From Akkermansia massiliensis (GTDB lineage Bacteria; Verrucomicrobiota; Verrucomicrobiia; Verrucomicrobiales; Akkermansiaceae): a stretch of DNA of 64,000 nt. Where the stretch lies: contig NZ_CP072036.1 of assembly GCF_018847375.1 (NCBI RefSeq), positions 2,356,001 to 2,420,000 on the forward strand, given 5' to 3'. Below are positions 50,271 through 59,722 of this stretch, one piece after another (the first letter of the stretch is position 1; every line of letters begins with the position of its first letter). A program made the translations under genes and the position numbers. Under the pieces are notes generated by a model that saw only the letters and a program-made list of their open reading frames with translations, was not told where the DNA came from and searched no databases.

Positions 50271-50690
50271 TTAATGGTGTTCCACCATGTTCATGGCGGC
50301 CTGCTTGATCTGGGCGGCCATGGAGTTGAGGGCGTTCGCCCTGGTGGGCGCCAGATGGTCCTTCAGGCCGGTCCTGTCCAGCTTGGACATGTCCGCTTTC
50401 AGGATTTCTTCCGGGGGAAGGCCGGAGAGCAGCCGGATGAAGACGGCAATGAGGCCCTTGGTGATGAGGGAGTCGCTGTCCGCGTAGAGCTTCAGCACTC
50501 CCTTGTCCGGCTCCGTGTACAGCCACACGCGGGACTGGCAGCCCTTGATGAGGGAGTCCTCCGTCTTGTGGGCTTCGTCCAGCTTTGGAAGCTTCTTGCC
50601 CAGGCTGATGATGTATTCGTAGCGTTCCGTCCAGTCCTGGAACAGGTCCAGTTCATCCAGCAGGTCTTGCAGGCGTTCTTCGTAGTTCAT
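50271..50690 (-). CDS. sufE: SufE-family cysteine desulfurase sulfur acceptor
   Basis: 139 residues from ATG 50690. Typical SufE features are WTERYEYIISLGKKLP, the sulfur-accepting Cys in KGCQSRVWLYTE (about residue 50), and SDSLITKGLIAVFIRLLSGLPPEEIL. SufE takes persulfide sulfur from SufS and passes it to the SufBCD scaffold for iron-sulfur cluster assembly. The suf operon itself is not in the window. Located 28 bp downstream of argF, same strand. Confidence 0.92.
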   Translation of the reverse strand: MNYEERLQDLLDELDLFQDWTERYEYIISLGKKLPKLDEAHKTEDSLIKGCQSRVWLYTEPDKGVLKLYADSDSLITKGLIAVFIRLLSGLPPEEILKADMSKLDRTGLKDHLAPTRANALNSMAAQIKQAAMNMVEHH

Positions 50691-50718
50691 GGCTCGGATT
50701 TTTGGTGGGAAAGGCCGG

Positions 50719-51636
50719 TTATGCCCGGTTGGCGTCCGCCAGCGTGGCGAGAACGGCTTTCTGGGCGTGGACCCTGTTTTCCGCTTCACGGAAGATGACG
50801 GGGGCGAAGTGTTCCAGCACGTCTTCCGTGATTTCCTTGCCGCGGTAGGCGGGCAGGCAGTGGAAGGCGGAGTGGTTGGGGGCGGCGTGTTCCAGCAGCT
50901 CCCTGTTCACCTGGTAGGGGTAGAAGTGTTTTTCCTTGGACAGGCCTTCCGCTTCCTGGCCCATGGAGAGCCAGACGTCCGTGTTGATGACGGAGGCCCC
51001 CCTGACGGCTTCCACGGGGTCCGTGGTGAAGATGACGTTCTCGCAGTCCAGGTGCCTGCGGAAGTCCTCCAGCGGCAGGTAGTTGGTCGGGGCGCCGATG
51101 GCGAGGGTGAAGCCCAGCCTCTTGGCCGCCCACATCCAGGAGCGGGACATGTTGTTGTCCCCGTCCCCCACAAAGGCGATCTTCATGTCCTTCCAGGAGC
51201 CGGGGCCGTAGATTTCCTCAATGGTGAGCAGGTCCGCCAGGATCTGGCAGGGGTGTTCCTCGTCCGTCAGGGCATTGATGGTGGGAATGCCGGAGAAGCC
51301 GGCGAATTCCTCCACTTCCTGCTGGCCGTAAGTCCGGATGGCGGCCCCGTGGATCATGCGGCCCAGCACGCGGGCCGTGTCCTTGATGGGTTCTCCGCGC
51401 CCGAGCTGGATGTCATGGACGGAAAGGAACATGGGGCGTCCGCCCAGTTCGCTGATGCCCACTTCAAAGGAAACGCGGGTGCGGGTGGAGGATTTGGAGA
51501 AAATAAGCGCCCAGGTCTGGCCTTTCAGGGGCAGGCGTTCGTGATGGCCGCGTTCCGCCTTGAGCTTGTGGCCCAGCGCGAGCAGGTCCTTGATTTCGTC
51601 TCCGGTAAGCTGTTCGATGGAAAGAAGGTTTTTCAT
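50719..51636 (-). CDS. argF: Ornithine carbamoyltransferase
   Basis: 305 residues. Carbamoyl-phosphate site SSTRTR at 49-54, HPCQ in the middle (EEHPCQILADLLTIEE) and ornithine-binding Cys motif FHCLPAYRGKE near residue 267 are all present; the SMG loop (DVWLSMGQE) is also conserved. It makes citrulline from ornithine and carbamoyl phosphate in arginine synthesis. No other arg gene is adjacent. Anabolic versus catabolic role cannot be separated here, but no arcA/arcC is seen. Confidence 0.95.
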   Translation of the reverse strand: MKNLLSIEQLTGDEIKDLLALGHKLKAERGHHERLPLKGQTWALIFSKSSTRTRVSFEVGISELGGRPMFLSVHDIQLGRGEPIKDTARVLGRMIHGAAIRTYGQQEVEEFAGFSGIPTINALTDEEHPCQILADLLTIEEIYGPGSWKDMKIAFVGDGDNNMSRSWMWAAKRLGFTLAIGAPTNYLPLEDFRRHLDCENVIFTTDPVEAVRGASVINTDVWLSMGQEAEGLSKEKHFYPYQVNRELLEHAAPNHSAFHCLPAYRGKEITEDVLEHFAPVIFREAENRVHAQKAVLATLADANRA

Positions 51637-51660
51637 GATATTGTAAAGAGAATGGAGAAA

Positions 51661-51731
51661 GGGAATAAAAACAGGAAAGCCGCACCATACTCCCTGTTTC
51701 CTTAAAAGAAAAGGGAATAATGCGGCTTTCC
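51661..51731 (-). terminator. Terminator downstream of the sulfatase gene
   Basis: On the minus strand GGAAAGCCGCA (51731-51721) pairs with TGCGGCTTTCC (51684-51674) around a 36-base loop, followed by TGTTTTTATT. It lies 20 bp past the sulfatase stop and before argF, separating the two transcripts. The long loop is unusual. Confidence 0.65.
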
Positions 51732-51751
51732 GGGGAGGGGTGGAGATGCCT

Positions 51752-53440
51752 TTACAGCCTGGCCGCCGCCTGGTCCGGCCACGGCACGGGGGAGCCTTCC
51801 CGGGCTCCGGCGGGGTTGTCTTTCTTGTAGGTGGGCATCTGGGCCTTGCGGTCCTTGAGCAGGGCGGTCATGGTTTTTGCCATGGCTTTCACGCGGTCCG
51901 GATGCCGTTCCGCCAGGTTGTGCTCCTCGCTGATGTCTTCCTTGATGTTGAAGAGTTCAAACTTCTGGGTGGGGTGCCAGTAAATCAGCTTCCAGTCCCC
52001 CTGGCGCATGGCCGTGCTGGGGGAATAAAGCGAGTTGTTGCCGTTCCCCTCCCCCCAGACGTTGGGCGTATGGAAGAGCAGGGGGCGGTTGGGGTTCATT
52101 TTGCCGCCCTTCAGCAGGGTGACGAAGCTTTTGCCATCCACGACCTGCGGAGCCTGGATTTTTTTGGCTCCCGCCATTTCCAGAATGGTCGGGAAGAAGT
52201 CTTCAATGATGACGGGAGTGGTGCAGACGCTTTCCGGCTTGGTGACTCCGGGCCAGTAAACGATCATCGGCTCCCGGATGCCGCCTTCCCGGTTGGAGCC
52301 CTTGCCGAAGCTCAGCGGGTAGTTGGATTCCTTGTTGCCCATGCGCCCGCTGATGGCGAGGCCGCCGTTGTCCGCCATGAAGATGATGACGGTGTTTTTA
52401 TCCAGATTGTTCTTTTCCAGGTACTGCCGGATGTCGCCCAGGCTCTTGTCCATCCCCTGGATCAGGGCGGAGTAGCGTTTTTCGTTGTCGGACCAGTTGT
52501 GGCCGTCGTTGGGGTTGGAGTAGTCTTCCGCAAACCGCTTGTCATAGCCGCGCATGTCGAAGGGGGCGTGGATGGCGTAATGGGACATGTACAGGTAGAA
52601 GGGCTTGTCCGCCTCCTTGGGGTTGTTCCTGATGGCGTCCAGGCGTTTCAGCACCTCCTGCGTCAGGGCCTCTGTCAGGAAGACGTCGTTTTCATAATAG
52701 TTGTTCTCATCCAGGCCGCGGACGTGGAAGTTCCCCGTGCCGTATTTCTGGGAGCCCCGGTAGTCCGCCGGGCCGCCGATTTCCGTGCCGGCGATGTTGT
52801 AGTCAAAGCCGAAGAGTTTGGGATTGGCCCCCGGGGTATTTTTGGAGCCAAAGTGGGCCTTCCCGCAGTGGATGGTGGTATAGCCCTGTTTTTTGAGCAG
52901 GGCGGGCAGCCCCAGCACCGGGGTAAAGGGCTTTTCCATCTTGTACTGGATTTTCTCTTCCGTCAGGGGGAGAAGGGTGGTGCCGGAAGATTTGGTGCCC
53001 AGTGGCTGCACGCCGTTGATGCTCCAGTCCGCAGGAGCTTTGAGCGCCTTGTGGCCGGCATCCGTGGTCTGGTCCCGCAGGAGCGTCCAGTTGGTGACGC
53101 GGTGCCGGGCGGAGTTCATGCCGGAGATGAGGCTGCACCGGCTGGGGGAACAGATGGGCTGCGCATAGGCGTTCGTGAAGACCATGCCCTGCTTGCCCAG
53201 GGCCTCCATGTTGGGCGTGCGGTAGCGCTTGTTCAGGAAGGTGGGCTTGGGCGTGCCGTCCGCTTCCCTCCAGAAGGGCAGGGATGTATCCTGCCAGCCC
53301 ATGTCGTCCACCAGGAAAAGGATGATGTTGGGGCGTTTCTGGGCTGCCGCGCGGGGCGTGTTTGAGGGTGCTGCGGAAGCGGGCAGGGCGCTTCCCAGCA
53401 GGAACGGGATGAGAGAAAATGCAATGCTGAAAGTTTTCAT
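51752..53440 (-). CDS. Secreted sulfatase (type I, formylglycine-dependent)
   Basis: 562 residues from ATG 53440, with a signal peptide of ~23 residues (KTFSIAFSLIPFLLGSALPASAA). Metal-binding LFLVDDMGWQD follows. The Cys-type modification motif is C97-S-P-S-R101 with SLISG, where Cys97 becomes formylglycine. HCGKAHFG, MSHYAIHAPF and FMADNGG provide further metal and substrate residues. The architecture resembles N-acetylgalactosamine/N-acetylglucosamine sulfatases, which in a mucin degrader would remove sulfate from O-glycans in the periplasm or outside. Substrate is inferred. The frame upstream to 53575 is not needed. Confidence 0.9.
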   Translation of the reverse strand: MKTFSIAFSLIPFLLGSALPASAAPSNTPRAAAQKRPNIILFLVDDMGWQDTSLPFWREADGTPKPTFLNKRYRTPNMEALGKQGMVFTNAYAQPICSPSRCSLISGMNSARHRVTNWTLLRDQTTDAGHKALKAPADWSINGVQPLGTKSSGTTLLPLTEEKIQYKMEKPFTPVLGLPALLKKQGYTTIHCGKAHFGSKNTPGANPKLFGFDYNIAGTEIGGPADYRGSQKYGTGNFHVRGLDENNYYENDVFLTEALTQEVLKRLDAIRNNPKEADKPFYLYMSHYAIHAPFDMRGYDKRFAEDYSNPNDGHNWSDNEKRYSALIQGMDKSLGDIRQYLEKNNLDKNTVIIFMADNGGLAISGRMGNKESNYPLSFGKGSNREGGIREPMIVYWPGVTKPESVCTTPVIIEDFFPTILEMAGAKKIQAPQVVDGKSFVTLLKGGKMNPNRPLLFHTPNVWGEGNGNNSLYSPSTAMRQGDWKLIYWHPTQKFELFNIKEDISEEHNLAERHPDRVKAMAKTMTALLKDRKAQMPTYKKDNPAGAREGSPVPWPDQAAARL

Positions 53441-53567
53441 GATAAAAAGACCAGTACTCATATAACGCATGAAACGGGCTATTCTGTCAAGGATTCGTGT
53501 TCCCGCGGCAGTTTGCCGGAGATAAGAGCCGTTTTTTCCGGTACGGCATGCGCCGGAAGGGAAGGCC

Positions 53568-55346
53568 TTATTCAAACAGGGCCGGATAGGATTTCCGTGC
53601 CAGAGCCGTGCTCAGGTCCACGATGGTCCTGCTGTTGGGCGCCTGAAGCGCCTTCTGCGCCATGTCCCGGCACTGGCCGTAGTCCAGGTTGCGGATGGCG
53701 TACCGGATGATGGGGACCAGATGCACGCCCACGGACATGGAGGTGGCGCCCAGCCCGATCAGCAGGGGAAGCAGGGTGATGTCCCCCGCCATTTCCCCGC
53801 AGATGGCCGTGGGGACGTTTTCCCGTTCTCCGGCAGTGATCGTCATGCCGATGATGCGCACCACGGCGGGGTGCGTGGGGCGGAACATGTTGGCGACGCG
53901 GTTGTTGACCCTGTCCACGGCGATGGTGTACTGCGTGAGGTCGTTCGTGCCTACGGAGAAGAAGTCCACCTCCCGGGCGAGCACGTCCGTCATGATGGCG
54001 GCGCTGGGCACTTCAATCATGATGCCCACCTTCAGGTCCCGCGCGTAGGGAACGTTTTTCTTTTCCAGTTCCTCCCGGCATTCCTGAAGGATGTGCTTGG
54101 CGGTGACCACCTCCGTATAGCCGGAGATCATCGGGAACATGATGCCGCAGCCGGGCGTGTCCGCGCAGGCGCGGAGAATGGCGCGGAGCTGCTGCTTGAA
54201 GAGCTCCGGACGGCTGAGGGAGACGCGGATGCCGCGCCAGCCCAGGAAGGGATTAGGTTCCGGCGTGCAGAGCCGTTCGCACGGCAGCTTGTCGCCGCCG
54301 GAGTCCAGCGTGCGGAAGATGACGCCGTGGGGCGCGCAGCCTTCCGCCAGCTTCTTGTAGTAGCGTGTCTGTTCCTCCTCGTCCGGCATGCCGGCTGGAT
54401 TGCCCAGCAGGAAGAATTCCGTGCGGAAGAGTCCCACGCCTTCCGCCCCCACCTCCTTGATGCCGGAGTATTCATGGGGGAATTCCACGTTGACGGAAAG
54501 GCGGATGTTGCGGCCGTCCCTGGTGATGGTAGGCAGGTCCCGCAGCGCTTCCAGCGCCTTGTAGGCCTTTTCCTTTTCCACCTGGAGGCGGTTGTAGTAC
54601 TCCACCGTCTCCTGCGTGGGCTTCAGGATGAGCACTCCCTTGTAGCCGTCCAGGATGGCGGGGGCGTGGCTTTCCACCCGCAGGAGGGCCTGGTCCAGCC
54701 CCACCACGGCGGGAATGCCCATGGAGCGGGCGAGGATGGCGGTGTGGGAAACGGAGGAGCCTATTTCCGTGGCAAAGCCGTGAATCAGGCTGGCGTCCAT
54801 GGCCGCCGTGTCGGAAGGGGTCAGGTCATAGGCCACCAGCACCTGGGCTTCCTCCGCTTCTTCCTCGTCTTCCAGGGGTTCCGTGCTGCGGAGGTTGTTG
54901 ATGACCCGCTGCATGACGTCCTCCATGTCCGCGGTCTTGGCGCGCAGGTAGGGATCGTCCACGCGGCGCAGGACTTCCATGTAGTTCTGCATGACCACAT
55001 AAAAGATGTGCTCCACGTTCTGGAGGCGCTTGAGCAGCTCCGTCTGAACCTGCTGGAGGATGACCTTGTCCTGAAGAAGAAGGATGTGGGCGTCAAAGAT
55101 GGAGGCGTCCTTTTCCCCGGATATCTGGATCATGCGCTCACGCAGCGTCCGGATCTGATCCGCGGTGGTTTGCAGCGCCTGGTGGAAGCGCACCAATTCG
55201 GCATCCACCTCCTCCGGGGAAATTTCATACGCCACGGGTTCCTTGGAACCGCTGATCTGAATTTTGATCTTGCCCAGGGCGATGCCGGGGGAAACGGGAA
55301 TGCCCTGAAGCCAGGTTTCTTCCGTGGAAATGGGTTCCTGAATCAT
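53568..55346 (-). CDS. ptsI: PTS Enzyme I (PEP-protein phosphotransferase)
   Basis: 592 residues from ATG 55346; a TTG at 55406 would add 20 residues and overlap ptsH. The phosphohistidine motif is GSSVSHTAILARSMGIPAVVG (His about residue 201), followed by the PEP-binding barrel with GGDKLPCERLCTPEPNPFLGWRGIRVSL, EVPSAAIMTDVLA, SVGTNDLTQY and CGEMAGD with the catalytic Cys. It autophosphorylates from PEP and passes phosphate to HPr. No sugar-specific EII is nearby, so with hprK a regulatory role is inferred. Confidence 0.94.
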   Translation of the reverse strand: MIQEPISTEETWLQGIPVSPGIALGKIKIQISGSKEPVAYEISPEEVDAELVRFHQALQTTADQIRTLRERMIQISGEKDASIFDAHILLLQDKVILQQVQTELLKRLQNVEHIFYVVMQNYMEVLRRVDDPYLRAKTADMEDVMQRVINNLRSTEPLEDEEEAEEAQVLVAYDLTPSDTAAMDASLIHGFATEIGSSVSHTAILARSMGIPAVVGLDQALLRVESHAPAILDGYKGVLILKPTQETVEYYNRLQVEKEKAYKALEALRDLPTITRDGRNIRLSVNVEFPHEYSGIKEVGAEGVGLFRTEFFLLGNPAGMPDEEEQTRYYKKLAEGCAPHGVIFRTLDSGGDKLPCERLCTPEPNPFLGWRGIRVSLSRPELFKQQLRAILRACADTPGCGIMFPMISGYTEVVTAKHILQECREELEKKNVPYARDLKVGIMIEVPSAAIMTDVLAREVDFFSVGTNDLTQYTIAVDRVNNRVANMFRPTHPAVVRIIGMTITAGERENVPTAICGEMAGDITLLPLLIGLGATSMSVGVHLVPIIRYAIRNLDYGQCRDMAQKALQAPNSRTIVDLSTALARKSYPALFE

Positions 55347-55392
55347 CTGCGGGCTTGATGGCCCGGTCTCATATGGCCGTGAGCCGGAGTGT

Positions 55393-55659
55393 TCAATCTT
55401 CTTCAAACTTGCGGGAAATCAGGTCTTCCAGCGCGTTCAACGCTTCCTGCTCATCCTTTCCTTCCGCCGTGATGGTGATCTTGGAGCCGTGGCCTACCGC
55501 CAGCATCATCAAGCCCAGAATACTCTTTCCATCAACTTCCTCGCCATCCTTCTCCACGACAATGTCTGCATCAAATTTACTGGCCAGTTTGACGAATTGA
55601 GCAGCCGGACGCGCGTGAATGCCGAGTTTGTTGATGATGGTGAGTTCCTTGGTAACCAT
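55393..55659 (-). CDS. ptsH: HPr phosphocarrier protein
   Basis: 88 residues. Phospho-acceptor His15 sits in NKLGIHARPAAQFV and the regulatory Ser46 in DGKSILGLMML, so both Enzyme I and HPr kinase sites are intact. Lies between hprK (upstream, 78-bp gap) and ptsI. Probably one operon hprK-ptsH-ptsI on the minus strand. Confidence 0.95.
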   Translation of the reverse strand: MVTKELTIINKLGIHARPAAQFVKLASKFDADIVVEKDGEEVDGKSILGLMMLAVGHGSKITITAEGKDEQEALNALEDLISRKFEED

Positions 55660-55737
55660 GGAATTTGAAGTAAGGGGTGATAACGGTTGCTAGAACGGTA
55701 AGTACACTAATTGAAGTTTTTTTCCAAGAGTTTTTTG

Positions 55738-56706
55738 TCAGTCCTGGTTTTCAGGCGGCTGGAAGTTTGACATGAGGCGGCGGTTGAACTCCCCGGCCAT
55801 GTCGATGCCCATGTCCTTGAGATGGTAGTCCATGGCGGCCACTTCCACCAGGCGGGCGATGTCCCTGCCGGGGGCTACGGAGAGCTGCACATGGAGCACT
55901 TTTTCCCCGAGAACGTCCAGGCCCTCCCTTTCCAGCCCCAGCCTGTCCAGCGCTTCCTGGTCCTTGGCGGGAATGAGGGTGACGATGAGGTCCAGCCGCT
56001 TGTTGTGGCGGATGGATTTGAGGCCGAAGAGGGTGGTGATGTTGACGATGCCCAGCCCGCGCACTTCCATGAAGCCGCGGCTCATCTCCGGCGCGCTGGC
56101 CACCAGTTCTCCGCCCACGTTGCGCACGTACACCATGTCGTCCGCCACCAGGGCCGCCCCGCGTTCAATCAGGCCCAGGGCCGTTTCACTCTTGCCCACG
56201 CCGCTCTTGCCGCGGATGAGGACGCCCACGCCGCGCACGTCCACCATGCAGCCGTGCAGGGTGAGGCTTTCCGCGAATTCGTTTTCCAGAATGATGGTGG
56301 CGGAGTTGACGAATTTCATGGTCACCAGGCTCGTGCGGAAGACGCAGACGCCGGCCTCATCCGCCAGCTCCACGATTTCCTGGGGCGGGTCCTGGTCACG
56401 GGAGAAGACGATGCCCGGCACCTCGCACCGGAACATGCGCTGGATGCGGGATTTGCGCATGCCCTCCGGCAGTTTTTGAAGGTAGGCCAGCTCCGCGGAG
56501 CCGAAGACCTGGATGCGCTTGTTGGCAAAGTAGGAGTAAAAGCCGGCGATCGCCAGCCCGGGGCGGTTGAGGGCGGGTTCGCAAATGTGGCGGCTGAGGC
56601 CGGCGGGGCTGTTGATGAGCTCCAGTTGGAGGGCTTCCTTGTATTTGCCGTAAAATTTGGACAGGGTGACGAAATCCACTTTCTTCACTTTGGATTTGCT
56701 GAACAT
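55738..56706 (-). CDS. hprK: HPr kinase/phosphorylase
   Basis: 322 residues from ATG 56706. The N-terminal domain is followed by the C-terminal kinase with Walker A GVLIRGKSGVGKSETALGLIERG and DDMVYV, and then the HprK signature MEVRGLGIVNITTLFG. It phosphorylates HPr on Ser46 and reverses this with phosphate, coupling metabolite levels to catabolite control in Gram-positives. In Gram-negative lineages it is usually part of a regulatory PTS. The upstream open frame to 56772 is not conserved-looking. Confidence 0.95.
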   Translation of the reverse strand: MFSKSKVKKVDFVTLSKFYGKYKEALQLELINSPAGLSRHICEPALNRPGLAIAGFYSYFANKRIQVFGSAELAYLQKLPEGMRKSRIQRMFRCEVPGIVFSRDQDPPQEIVELADEAGVCVFRTSLVTMKFVNSATIILENEFAESLTLHGCMVDVRGVGVLIRGKSGVGKSETALGLIERGAALVADDMVYVRNVGGELVASAPEMSRGFMEVRGLGIVNITTLFGLKSIRHNKRLDLIVTLIPAKDQEALDRLGLEREGLDVLGEKVLHVQLSVAPGRDIARLVEVAAMDYHLKDMGIDMAGEFNRRLMSNFQPPENQD

Positions 56707-56862
56707 AATCCTATATAAAGGAACAAATCTCGCGCGAGGGCAATCAAATATTGTTCCCAGACCCGCGGGCAAGCCTCATTTTTTTGAAAAAAGGCCCGTT
56801 CCGGCGCGGAATGCCACACTTTACCGGTTGATTTGAAGCCTCAGGCGTGGTCTGATGGTGCC

Positions 56863-58203
56863 ATGAACAGACTGGATCAATTGGCAACCTTGTTGAGATT
56901 CCCCAGCATTTCCGCCCAGAAGGAGCACGCCCAGGACGTGAGCGACTGCGCGGACTGGCTGGTGGACAAGCTGTCCGGCATGGGGCTGGAAGCCGCGGCC
57001 CACAAGACGCGCCTCCATCCCATTGTGATGGCCCGCAGCCCGCGGGAGGAAGGCAAGCCAACCGTGCTGATTTACGGCCATTATGATGTGCAGCCCGTGG
57101 ACCCGGTTGAGCTGTGGGAGTCCGACCCGTTTGAACCGGAAGTGCGGGACGGGAAGATTTACGCCCGCGGCGCCACGGATAACAAGGGGCAGTTGTTCGC
57201 CCATATTCTGGGCGTGGAGGAATTGCTCCGCCAGAACGGCGGCCACCTTCCGGTGAACGTGATCTTCCTGCTGGAAGGGGAGGAGGAAGTGGGCAGCGGA
57301 AGTCTTTCCCAATTCATCAAGGACCACAGGGACGAACTGGCCTGCGACGTGATTGTGGTTTCCGATACCGGGATGGCCGCTCCGGACACACCGACGTTTT
57401 CCTATGGCCTGCGCGGCCTGGCCGGGGCGGAAATTATCGTGAAGGGCCCTTCCGCGGACCTTCATTCCGGCGTGTTCGGCGGCGCGGTAGCCAACCCCAT
57501 TGCGGCCCTGGCGGAAATAATCACTTCCTTCCATGACGAGGACGGCCGCGTGGCCGTGAGAGGTTTTTACGATGGCGTGGAACCCATCGCCACGTGGGAG
57601 CGCAGCATGTGGGCCACCGTGCCCGGCATGAGCAATGAAGAGCTGGCGAAGCTGACGGGCGTGGAAACCGTGGTGACGGAATCGGGCTTCACCGGGGCGG
57701 AATGCATTTTCGCCCGTCCTACGCTGGAAATCAACGGCATCGGAGGCGGCTACCAGGGAGAGGGAAGCAAGACGATCATTCCCAGCCATGCCTTTGCCAA
57801 GATTTCCTGCCGCCTGGTTCCCGGCCAGCAGCCGGAAAAGATTGAAACGCTGCTGGAAGAACATGTGAAGAGCCATGTCCCCAGGGGCGTCACGGTGGAA
57901 TTCAAGCGGGGCCACGGCGGAAACGCCTACGTGTGCGACCCGAATTCCGAGTTCGGCCTGGCTGCCCAGCAGGCGCTGGAAGAGGCCTTTGGCCGCAAGC
58001 CCGTGCTGGTGAGGGAGGGCGGCAGCATCCCGATCATTGAGGAAATGAAGCGCGTGCTGGGAGCGGACGCCCTGATGCTGGGCATGTGCCTGCCGGATGC
58101 GCGCATCCACTCCCCCAATGAAAACTTCCCGGTGGACCTGTTCTCCAAGGGAATAGACATGAGCCAGATTCTTCTGCGCCGCCTGGGGCAGATCAAGCAT
58201 TGA
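56863..58203 (+). CDS. M20-family metallopeptidase (dipeptidase-like)
   Basis: 446 residues from ATG 56863. Zinc ligands are visible in order: GHYDVQP (His), GATDNKGQ (Asp), LEGEEEVGS (Glu-Glu), VVSDTGM (Asp) and, near the C-terminus, ARIHSPNENF (His). A dimerisation domain (about 185-340) contains DLHSGVFGGAVANP and GFTGAECIFARPTLEINGIGGGY. No signal peptide, so cytosolic, hydrolysing dipeptides or N-acyl amino acids. The closest style is the Xaa-His dipeptidase/carnosinase-like group of M20. Divergent from hprK; an ABC ATPase follows 10 bp later. Confidence 0.9.
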   Translation: MNRLDQLATLLRFPSISAQKEHAQDVSDCADWLVDKLSGMGLEAAAHKTRLHPIVMARSPREEGKPTVLIYGHYDVQPVDPVELWESDPFEPEVRDGKIYARGATDNKGQLFAHILGVEELLRQNGGHLPVNVIFLLEGEEEVGSGSLSQFIKDHRDELACDVIVVSDTGMAAPDTPTFSYGLRGLAGAEIIVKGPSADLHSGVFGGAVANPIAALAEIITSFHDEDGRVAVRGFYDGVEPIATWERSMWATVPGMSNEELAKLTGVETVVTESGFTGAECIFARPTLEINGIGGGYQGEGSKTIIPSHAFAKISCRLVPGQQPEKIETLLEEHVKSHVPRGVTVEFKRGHGGNAYVCDPNSEFGLAAQQALEEAFGRKPVLVREGGSIPIIEEMKRVLGADALMLGMCLPDARIHSPNENFPVDLFSKGIDMSQILLRRLGQIKH

Positions 58204-58213
58204 CCGCGTTCTT

Positions 58214-59092
58214 ATGGACCAGCCTGCCGCCGCTGAAATCGTCAACCTGCACAAGACCTTCAAGACAGGTCTTGGCAAGCCCGTGGTGCATGCCGTGCGG
58301 GGGATAGACATGAGCATCCGGCAGGGAGAGGTATACGGCCTCATTGGCCCGAACGGCTCCGGCAAGTCCACCCTGATGAAGGCCCTGCTGGGGCTGGTGA
58401 GGCCCACGGAGGGGTCGTGCGCCATCTTCGGCAAATCCAGCCTGTCCCCGGACAGCAAGGAGGAGGTAGGCTTTCTGCCGGAAAACCCCTACTTCTACAA
58501 ATTCCTGACAGGGGCGGAAACCGTCTCCTTTTACGGCAAGCTGTGCGGCCTGAGCGGCAAATCCCTGAAAGAGAAAGTCCGTGAACTGCTGGACCTGGTG
58601 GGGCTGGCCGACGCGGCGGACAGGCGGCTGGGCGGCTATTCCAAGGGAATGCTCCAGCGCGTCGGCATGGCGCAGGCTCTGGTTCAGTCTCCGCGCCTGC
58701 TGGTGCTGGACGAACCGACCGCCGGCGTAGACCCCCTCGGTTCCCGCGACATCCGGAACATTATTGAGAACCTGAAGGCGCGCGGCCTAACCGTTTTCCT
58801 GTGCTCCCACCTGCTGGAACAGGTTCAGGAGGTTTGCGACCGGGTGGGCGTCATCTTTAAAGGGCTGCTCATTGCGGAGGGTTCCATGAACGAGCTGACA
58901 CGGGATTCCGACAAGCAGGAAATCCTGCTGGAGCATGCCTCCCCGGAGCTGCTGGAACAGTTGCAGGAGCTGGTGAGGGAAGACGGCCGCGCCGCATGGC
59001 TGGAAGCCGGACACCCGCGCAACTCATTGGAAAGCGTATTTTTAAAGAGCCTGTTGGAATGGAAGGAAAAGCACCCCAATCCGGAACCGTGA
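58214..59092 (+). CDS. ABC transporter ATP-binding protein
   Basis: 292 residues. Walker A is GPNGSGKSTLMKALLGL (about 43-59), the signature LGGYSKGMLQRVGMAQAL, Walker B LLVLDEPTAGVDP and H-loop FLCSHLLEQV. The ~60-residue C-terminal tail and GVDPLGSRDIRN style match ABC-2 type export systems. No permease gene is adjacent, so its membrane partner is elsewhere or lost. It overlaps the next gene by 34 bp and follows the peptidase by 10 bp. Confidence 0.9.
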   Translation: MDQPAAAEIVNLHKTFKTGLGKPVVHAVRGIDMSIRQGEVYGLIGPNGSGKSTLMKALLGLVRPTEGSCAIFGKSSLSPDSKEEVGFLPENPYFYKFLTGAETVSFYGKLCGLSGKSLKEKVRELLDLVGLADAADRRLGGYSKGMLQRVGMAQALVQSPRLLVLDEPTAGVDPLGSRDIRNIIENLKARGLTVFLCSHLLEQVQEVCDRVGVIFKGLLIAEGSMNELTRDSDKQEILLEHASPELLEQLQELVREDGRAAWLEAGHPRNSLESVFLKSLLEWKEKHPNPEP

Positions 59093-59649
59093 GCGGTCCG
59101 GCGGCTTCCAAGAGGGAAGTGCGCCGCATGATACGTGAAAGGATAGGCGGATTGGACGCCGCCGCCCGGGAAGCCATGTCCCGTTCCATCTGCCGCCATG
59201 TGGCGGCGCTGGTACGGGAAAAGAATTTCCGGCGCGTGGCTGTTTTTGCCGCCAGGCCGGGGGAAGTGGATTTGCTGCCCCTGCTGGACATGCTGCCGGA
59301 CCGGGAATGGTACTTCCCGCTGGTGCATGAGGGAAGGACGCTGAGCTTCCACCGCGTATGCCACCACGGGGAGTTTGTGACGGGCTGCTGGGACATTCGC
59401 GAACCCGGCCCGGGTTGCCCGGAACTGCATGCGGGAGAAATGGATTTGATTGTTCTGCCGGGAGCCGCGTTTACGCGGGACGGCAAGCGGCTGGGGTACG
59501 GCGGCGGATTTTATGATACCCTGCTGGCCGGTCCGGCTGCGGGAGTTTCCCTGGCGGGAGTCTGCTTCCCCTGCCAGCTTCTGGACGACCTGCCCATGGA
59601 AGCCCATGACAGGCATGTGGACATGGTGATTACGCCGGACGCGGAGTGA
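59059..59649 (+). CDS. 5-formyltetrahydrofolate cyclo-ligase family protein
   Basis: 196 residues from ATG 59059, inside the end of the ABC gene. Family features: ASKREVRRMIRERI at the N-terminus, VAVFAARPGEVDLLPLL (substrate loop), MDLIVLPGAAFTRDGKRLGYGGGFYDTLL (the ATP-binding GGGYYD-type motif, about residues 130-158) and HDRHVDMVITP. It converts 5-formyl-THF to methenyl-THF with ATP, rescuing one-carbon folate. The overlap implies translational coupling with the ABC ATPase, though no functional link is obvious. Confidence 0.9.
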   Translation: MEGKAPQSGTVSGPAASKREVRRMIRERIGGLDAAAREAMSRSICRHVAALVREKNFRRVAVFAARPGEVDLLPLLDMLPDREWYFPLVHEGRTLSFHRVCHHGEFVTGCWDIREPGPGCPELHAGEMDLIVLPGAAFTRDGKRLGYGGGFYDTLLAGPAAGVSLAGVCFPCQLLDDLPMEAHDRHVDMVITPDAE

Positions 59650-59722
59650 TGCTTGATGGAAAGCGGGTGCGTTTCTGCGGCAGGGAACAGGAAGCCGCGT
59701 CTCCGGACGAAAAGGAAAGGGG

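Noticed and set aside
53721-55358. 545-codon plus-strand frame opposite ptsI
   Set aside because: Shadow of the Enzyme I gene, which has intact catalytic motifs on the minus strand.
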